In this document: positions 59,930 to 64,000 of the stretch, in pieces
Layout of the letters: each line of letters opens with the position of its first letter
Position numbering within the stretch: position 1 is the stretch's first letter
Source: Apoderus coryli
Lineage: Eukaryota; Arthropoda; Insecta; Coleoptera; Attelabidae
Direction of reading: 5' to 3'
DNA: 64,000 nucleotides
Assembly: GCA_911728435.2 (NCBI GenBank)
Contig: OU452198.1
Span: 16,216,001 to 16,280,000, forward strand
Made by a program: the position numbers and the translations under genes
The notes under the pieces: generated by a model
The model's input: only the letters and a program-made list of their open reading frames with translations
Told to the model about the DNA's origin: nothing
The model's database searches: none

Positions 59930-61253
59930 GTAATTGAAGAAAGTGGAGTTTGTTTATTTACCGTTTCATTGATTATTTCGTTTCTACTAACTCTGATTAC
60001 CTAATTAGCTACTTAATAATTTCTTATTTGTATTTGTGTTGACAAAATCCATGGTTAAAGTCTGCAATTTTAGTATTTTAGGAGTTTCTGGAACCACGTA
60101 GGATTTTATATGTGGCTAAATGTTACATTTTTGTGAGGAAATCATTGATTATTATAGTTACCCAAAAAGTTTCACAAAAAAAATGTAGATGTGATGTGTG
60201 ATTTCGATCAAATCTTTTATCTTATCCCTTCTTGAAGAAATACATAGGTTTTGGCATCAAGCAAACTTTCGAGTAGTATTGTTTGGATGTTACCCTAGAG
60301 TCGTTTAAAGGAAAGTTCTGCATGCACTCCAGGTTTGACAATTTTTGTCTTTTCAAAAGTAAACAGTTTTTCTTTTCTCACACTCTCTTTACACTGACCC
60401 TATTACAGAACTTATTTGCTCTTATTAATTCATGCTCCAAAATTTTCAATTGATTTGTTTTCTCACCGCTTGTCTAATGTTGGTGATGATGCAATTTCAA
60501 TCAATCATCACTAGTGGTGTTGTCATTCTTAAGTAATTCCATTCTATCGACCTGAACATTTTAGACCTGTTCGTGGTTGTTTCCTCAAATAGAAACGTGG
60601 TATTTTAATTATATGAGAATTAGAAGAAAATTTTCAATGTTTAATAAACCTTCCACTGGTGCAAGCCGAAGGTCATTTGTTTTCTCTTCTTGTTTTAGTT
60701 TTTGCTTTGCCTTTTCCACGATCTGTTCTTCGTAGGTTTAACATCTCTCAATCGTATCAGTTTGCTGTTCTCGACACACTAGAAGAGGTAAATCACCATC
60801 AATTTGGTGCCCTGTCCCCCTAATACCTGACATTCTTGGCACACCGTCATGTTATCCAAATAACTGGGGATATATATTGAAATATTCTTGACGAAAAAAT
60901 CAATAGCTTGATGATTTAGATTTAGATGCTCAAAAATTCTTACCCTTTATTATACTTGTTTCTTCAATTGAAAATATTTCTGAAAGATAAAGTCTAGTAG
61001 CGATAATTAAAATAAAACAGATTATTTACCATCCGGGCTATCTGTTTTTTTTTTGTGATATAAGATTATGATCATGTACAATTTCATTATCTTACTTGTT
61101 TGATTCTGTAACAGGTTAACTCTTCTACTTGCGAATCTGCACAATCAGTGTTTTCTTGAGGATTTTGTTTAGAGTCTTGTTGATTAGCTGCAGAATTGCA
61201 CTGCCCACAGAAAAGCGTTAATGTATACGAACTGAAAGAGATTTCTACTATGT

Positions 61254-61326
61254 GCCACGGTAGTTCAATTGGTAGAACACCTCACCGGCAATCGGGAGAT
61301 GTTGGGTTCAAATCCCACTTGTGACA
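61254..61326 (+). tRNA. tRNA-like sequence (probably pseudogene or SINE-derived)
   Basis: Exactly 73 bases with the tRNA layout: acceptor GCCACGG/TTGTGAC (two G-U pairs, one C-A mismatch), T8 A9, D arm GTTC/GAAC around AATTGGTA, and a T arm with the GGGTTCAAATCCC B-box. The anticodon position reads GGC (Ala), but position 33 is C instead of T. The anticodon stem has a C-C mismatch and the T stem a T-C mismatch. It is followed by a T-run at 61331-61337 that could end Pol III transcription. The defects argue for a pseudogene or the head of a SINE rather than a working gene. Confidence 0.5.
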
Positions 61327-61681
61327 CGGATTTTTTTGTTTTCATTTCGTAAACAGCATTAGTTTATTTCACTTTTCTATATTTATATTATACAGTGTCA
61401 ACAACTTATGTTGAATAGATTTCTTCCATATATTATTATTAGCTATAACAGCCCGAAACAGCATCCATAGTAGTAATACCTTTATAAATTCTGAAAACAA
61501 CGCTGATACGCATGAAGATCGTGTTAATAGCGTTGCTCCTAAGGTGTATTTAAAGTTACCTCAACTTAATGGATTGAGCAATAAACTTAATTAAATACTT
61601 AAATAGTGATAACATCAAAATCGTTCATATACCAAGAAAAAAGTTGATCAGTTGCTTACAAAAGTAAAAGATAAAACTAAT

Positions 61682-62028
61682 AATCTTAATAAATCTAACG
61701 TAATTTACTCTGTACCATGTAGTGATTGTGATAAGTCTTATTAGGTATGACTAAGAATAAACTGAGATTGAGGCTCAACCAACTTCGAAATGACTGTAAC
61801 CCGAACAAGATATCCAGTACGAATAAGACTGCGCTGGCAGCTCATCATTTCAAAAGTGATCATGACTTTAAATTTCTTGAAACAAAAATTTTGGATGTTG
61901 AACGTAATTATGCGAAAAGATCTTTATTAGAGATGTTACATATTAACAAAAACCTAAGGAGAACACTGAAATTTAGAAAGGACACAATGAATCTGAATGT
62001 GATGTATTCTGGTTTACTTGAGGACTAA
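61682..62028 (+). pseudogene. GIY-YIG endonuclease domain of a Penelope-like element
   Basis: VIYSVPCSDCDKSY (the GIY half and the CxxC pair) ends at 61741. One missing base there shifts the YIG half, so the frame is resumed at 61747 as TKNKLRLRLNQLRND. It continues with TALAAHHFKSDHDF, the two-His part of the CCHH motif known in these linkers, then FLETKILDVERNYAKRSLLE (conserved Glu of the nuclease) and a normal C-terminus, MYSGLLED. The family call is secure from the motif order; the copy is broken. Confidence 0.8.
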
Positions 62029-62212
62029 CACTGCCCACAATTTTAAATTAAATTATTTTCATAGTTGGCATAGTGTATGTTCAGAATTTTGTTGTGTTGT
62101 AATGTTAACTATATATTTGTTTTTAATATATAATATAATATATAATAATATAATAGTAGTTGAGGTCAATGTGCATCTCTAATTTTTATAAATTTTATAT
62201 GTCTTTTAGGCC

Positions 62213-62242
62213 CTGATGAAGTTTAAGCATATTAAACGAAAC
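62213..62242 (+). ncRNA. Hammerhead-like relict near the Penelope-like 3' end
   Basis: CUGAUGA (62213-62219), then A, stem II GUUUAA/UUAAAC with a GCAUA loop, then GAAAC (62238-62242). A possible helix III follows (ACGU pairing with ACGU near 62260). However, there is an extra A between CUGAUGA and stem II, and I find no stem I or good GUC site. It is best read as a degenerate hammerhead. Confidence 0.4.
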
Positions 62243-62364
62243 GTTGGCTGAAATCTAGCACGTTTTATTTTATGTCCTACACCGACAAATCGAAACTTAG
62301 ATTATTATTATATATACATATATTGAAAGTACTAATTACTGACTCTCTAATGTTGATTTGATAG

Positions 62365-62586
62365 CTCTGGAACAACAATTGGAGAATGAACACGAAGAAA
62401 GGACGCTTTTACTAAAGGAAAAGCATGAACTTGAAAGACGCCTACAAGCAGCTACTGACGCAGGTCGTAGTGATCGAGCTGGTGATGAAGCTTTACTACA
62501 AAGGTTAAAGCGCGACTTGAAGCGAACGAAAGCTCTCCTGAGAGATACACAAGCGCAGTTAGACAGACAAAAAGCCGAGACACCAG
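62365..62586 (+). CDS. Myosin XVIII exon 6 of the window (coiled coil)
   Basis: Exon of 222 bases after TTTGATAG, using two bases to complete an Ala codon. The peptide ALEQQLENEHEERTLLLKEK is followed by HELERRLQ and a polar break. Then comes the highly conserved LKRDLKRTKALLRDTQAQLD, ending in ETPG with a GTATAT donor in phase 1. The RKDLKRTKALL-type block is diagnostic for class XVIII tails. Confidence 0.92.
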
Positions 62587-62684
62587 GTATATTTTATTGG
62601 AAATAGTATTTTATGTTAATTTCATATTTAAGAATATGTTTAATCTGAATATATCTTCTCTTAAACTAAACCATGATATTCTAG

Positions 62685-62884
62685 GTAAAAACTTGATCAG
62701 ACAACTAAGAAACCAATTAGAAGACTTGGAATGTGCCAGAGCACTAGCAGTAAAGACGAAACAAAATCTTGAAAGTGATCTTTTGGAAACTCAGGCGCTT
62801 CTAGATGAAGCTCATAAACATAAGTCAGAAACTGAAGATCGTGCAAATCAGCTCCAGCGGGAGAAATCTGATCTCCAATCACAG
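62685..62884 (+). CDS. Myosin XVIII exon 7 of the window (coiled coil)
   Basis: Exon of 200 bases after TATTCTAG; the first two bases complete Gly. It reads KNLIRQLRNQLEDLECARAL, then AVKTKQNLESDLLETQALLD, and ends LQREKSDLQSQ with GTAAGC at 62885 in phase 0. The intron before it is only 98 bases. Confidence 0.92.
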
Positions 62885-62940
62885 GTAAGCATATCATAAT
62901 TTTCATAAATAACACGTCATAACCTTTATGTACTTTCCAG

Positions 62941-63161
62941 TTGGAGGAGAATGAGGAAGAATTAGCGGAAGTTTTAAAGAAATACAAGGCTACCGTCCAG
63001 CAAATGTCGCTAGATCAGATGGCTTTACAAGAACAAGTCTCTCAAGTAGCTGAATTGGAAAGTGAACGTAATAGCTTGAAAGAACAGTTAGCTGAGTTAA
63101 CTTCCAAACTGGAGAATGTGGAAAGTATGGGTGGAGTTTCCTCCAATCTTTTAGTTAAAAG
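62941..63161 (+). CDS. Myosin XVIII exon 8 of the window (coiled coil)
   Basis: Exon of 221 bases after CTTTCCAG, phase 0 in, two bases of an Arg codon out. It starts LEENEEELAEVLKKYKATVQ and ends ESMGGVSSNLLVKR. The 56-base intron between exons 7 and 8 is one of the shortest here. The donor is GTAAAA at 63162. Confidence 0.92.
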
Positions 63162-63301
63162 GTAAAATATATATTCTGGCCGAATTACACTACTGTAGAA
63201 ATTGTCTTTACTGTAAATAGTAAATATATTGATCTAATCTTCTTTATGTCAGTATAATCATTATCATTCTTGACACTTATATCGTTGTTATATATTCACA
63301 G

Positions 63302-63487
63302 ATCAGAGTTGAAAGTAAAGGAACTCGAGTCCAAATTAGAATTGGAACAAACAACGCGATCCAGATTGGAAGTTCAAATTGCGAGATTGAAAGAAACTGT
63401 AGAAAAATTGCAAAGCGAAATTGCTTCTTCTAGAGTTAAAGAACAACAGGCTCAAGATCAAATTAGGAAGCTTCAGAGAACATTGAG
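63302..63487 (+). CDS. Myosin XVIII exon 9 of the window (coiled coil)
   Basis: Exon of 186 bases after ATTCACAG. The first base completes Arg, then SELKVKELESKLELEQTTRS, RLKETVEKLQSE and QIRKLQRTLR with GTGAGT at 63488. This matches the RQExKIRELExRLExE ... RLKExxEKL ... LQRQLRD part of the family's tail. Confidence 0.92.
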
Positions 63488-63781
63488 GTGAGTATTTTTA
63501 ATTTGTATTTTGGTAGAGTTAAACAGACAACTTTCTGCCATGTTTTAAGTTATCGTTGGACTATCCTTATACACCAAATTCCTATACTAGCACGAATTAC
63601 ACCCTTCGCAGTTTAAACAGTTTAGAGGTTTTCAGACAGAAAATATGAAAAAACCGTTTGAGTTAATAAACTGTTTGTTTCGAAATTAAATGCTGTTCTT
63701 TTGGTATACCCTGTATTTGGTACATTTACTACTTAGAAATGAAATTTCATTGTTTTACAATTCTATAATTTGTTTTTGCAG

Positions 63782-63988
63782 AGAAGTAAAAGAAGAATTA
63801 AATAAAAGTCTAGCCAAAGAATCGGAAGTGATAATTAAGAAAAAAGAATTAGAGAAACGATGTGAATCTTTGGAAGCAGAGGCATCAACAACTAGAACTG
63901 ATCTCAGATTGGCATTGAAGAGAATCGAGGATTTGCAATCAGCGATGCAAGGCGAATTAGATGATAGCATATCTGATCATTCGGAAAG
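63782..63988 (+). CDS. Myosin XVIII exon 10 of the window (end of coiled coil; gene continues)
   Basis: Exon of at least 207 bases after TTTTTGCAG. It reads REVKEELNKSLAKESEVIIK, ELEKRCESLEAEAST and LALKRIEDLQSAMQGELDD, then ISDHSE. A GTATTA donor follows at 63989 in phase 2. If the donor is not used, the frame ends two codons later at TAG (63993-63995). Family members carry further residues after this LQxAxxxE(L/M) block, so I take it as an internal exon and the gene as running past the window. Confidence 0.88.
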
Positions 63989-64000
63989 GTATTAGATACA

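Larger units (their letters stand above)
61430..62270 (+). mobile_element. 3' part of a Penelope-like retroelement
   Basis: The upstream part, read with several stops, contains LPQLNGLSNKLN and KVKDKTNNLNKSNVIYSVPC. That is the linker leading into the GIY-YIG endonuclease of Penelope-like elements. It continues through the GIY-YIG domain to a stop at 62028. About 240 bases downstream lies a CTGATGA...GAAAC motif (62213-62242), as often found near the ends of these elements. The reverse transcriptase is missing. Confidence 0.75.
59930..62364. other. Intron between exons 5 and 6
   Basis: 2.4-kb intron carrying a tRNA-like sequence and the end of a Penelope-like element, both listed separately. 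The part 59940-60540 shows nothing. The part 60555-60860 has a coding-like minus-strand stretch that I do not recognise (see findings). Confidence 0.7.

Noticed and set aside
972..63988. Conventional muscle or non-muscle myosin II heavy chain
   Set aside because: The lever-arm exon has the GYLAR / RKLQDLA / WPWW order, and the tail has RKDLKRTKALL-type and QEEELDExAG blocks specific to class XVIII. Myosin II tails differ at these points.

Overview
The window reads as nuclear DNA of an insect. It is about two-thirds A+T and intron-rich, it carries one split gene whose exons match class XVIII myosin, and its introns are packed with insect-type mobile elements: mariner, Tc1, jockey-like and RTE-like retroposons, a Penelope-like element and many terminal-inverted-repeat (TIR) elements. 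A beetle or another large-genome holometabolan is my best guess, but that is inference only.

The only host gene I can support is an unconventional myosin XVIII (the family of Drosophila Mhcl and vertebrate MYO18A), on the plus strand and open at both window edges. Ten exons are visible: the converter/IQ exon at 972-1244, then coiled-coil exons at 27631-27720, 51057-51276, 53224-53360, 59335-59929, 62365-62586, 62685-62884, 62941-63161, 63302-63487 and 63782-63988. All junctions agree in reading phase and the protein is continuous (about 783 codons). The motor head lies upstream of the window and the C-terminus probably downstream. A further open exon at 43330-44130 has its own start codon, an in-frame stop just upstream and a phase-0 donor. 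It could splice to the exon at 51057 and give a headless, rod-only isoform from an internal promoter.

Intron 972/27631 (26 kb) holds, in order: a dispersed repeat, a piggyBac-like fragment, a tRNA-containing repeat split by an LTR-like element that is itself split by a jockey-like retroposon, two dead mariners, a first copy of a CCGGGTGTCCC-ended TIR element, a second jockey-like remnant, several large palindromes including three concentric inverted repeats, more transposase debris, and a nearly complete RTE-like retroposon (24276-27204) with 10-bp target duplications.

Intron 27720/51057 (23 kb) holds a mariner at 28217-29646 that was itself hit by a short insertion carrying a type I hammerhead ribozyme. 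The insertion has a 15-bp target duplication, and a paralogous empty site exists in the mariner at 50 kb. The intron also holds foldback elements at 30.4, 31.2, 37.7 and 45.8 kb, a diverged tandem array at 35.4-36.7 kb, a second RTE-like copy with 12-bp duplications, the alternative first exon, a hAT-like element and an LTR fragment.

The later introns hold a mariner remnant, a jockey-like remnant, a Tc1 element with both TIRs (56735-58262), a tRNA-like sequence, and the GIY-YIG end of a Penelope-like element with a hammerhead-like motif downstream. The transposases and reverse transcriptases I can read are mostly broken by frameshifts, stops or truncation, so the mobile content looks like debris rather than active elements. 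The hammerhead insertion and the possible headless myosin isoform are the two points most worth following up.
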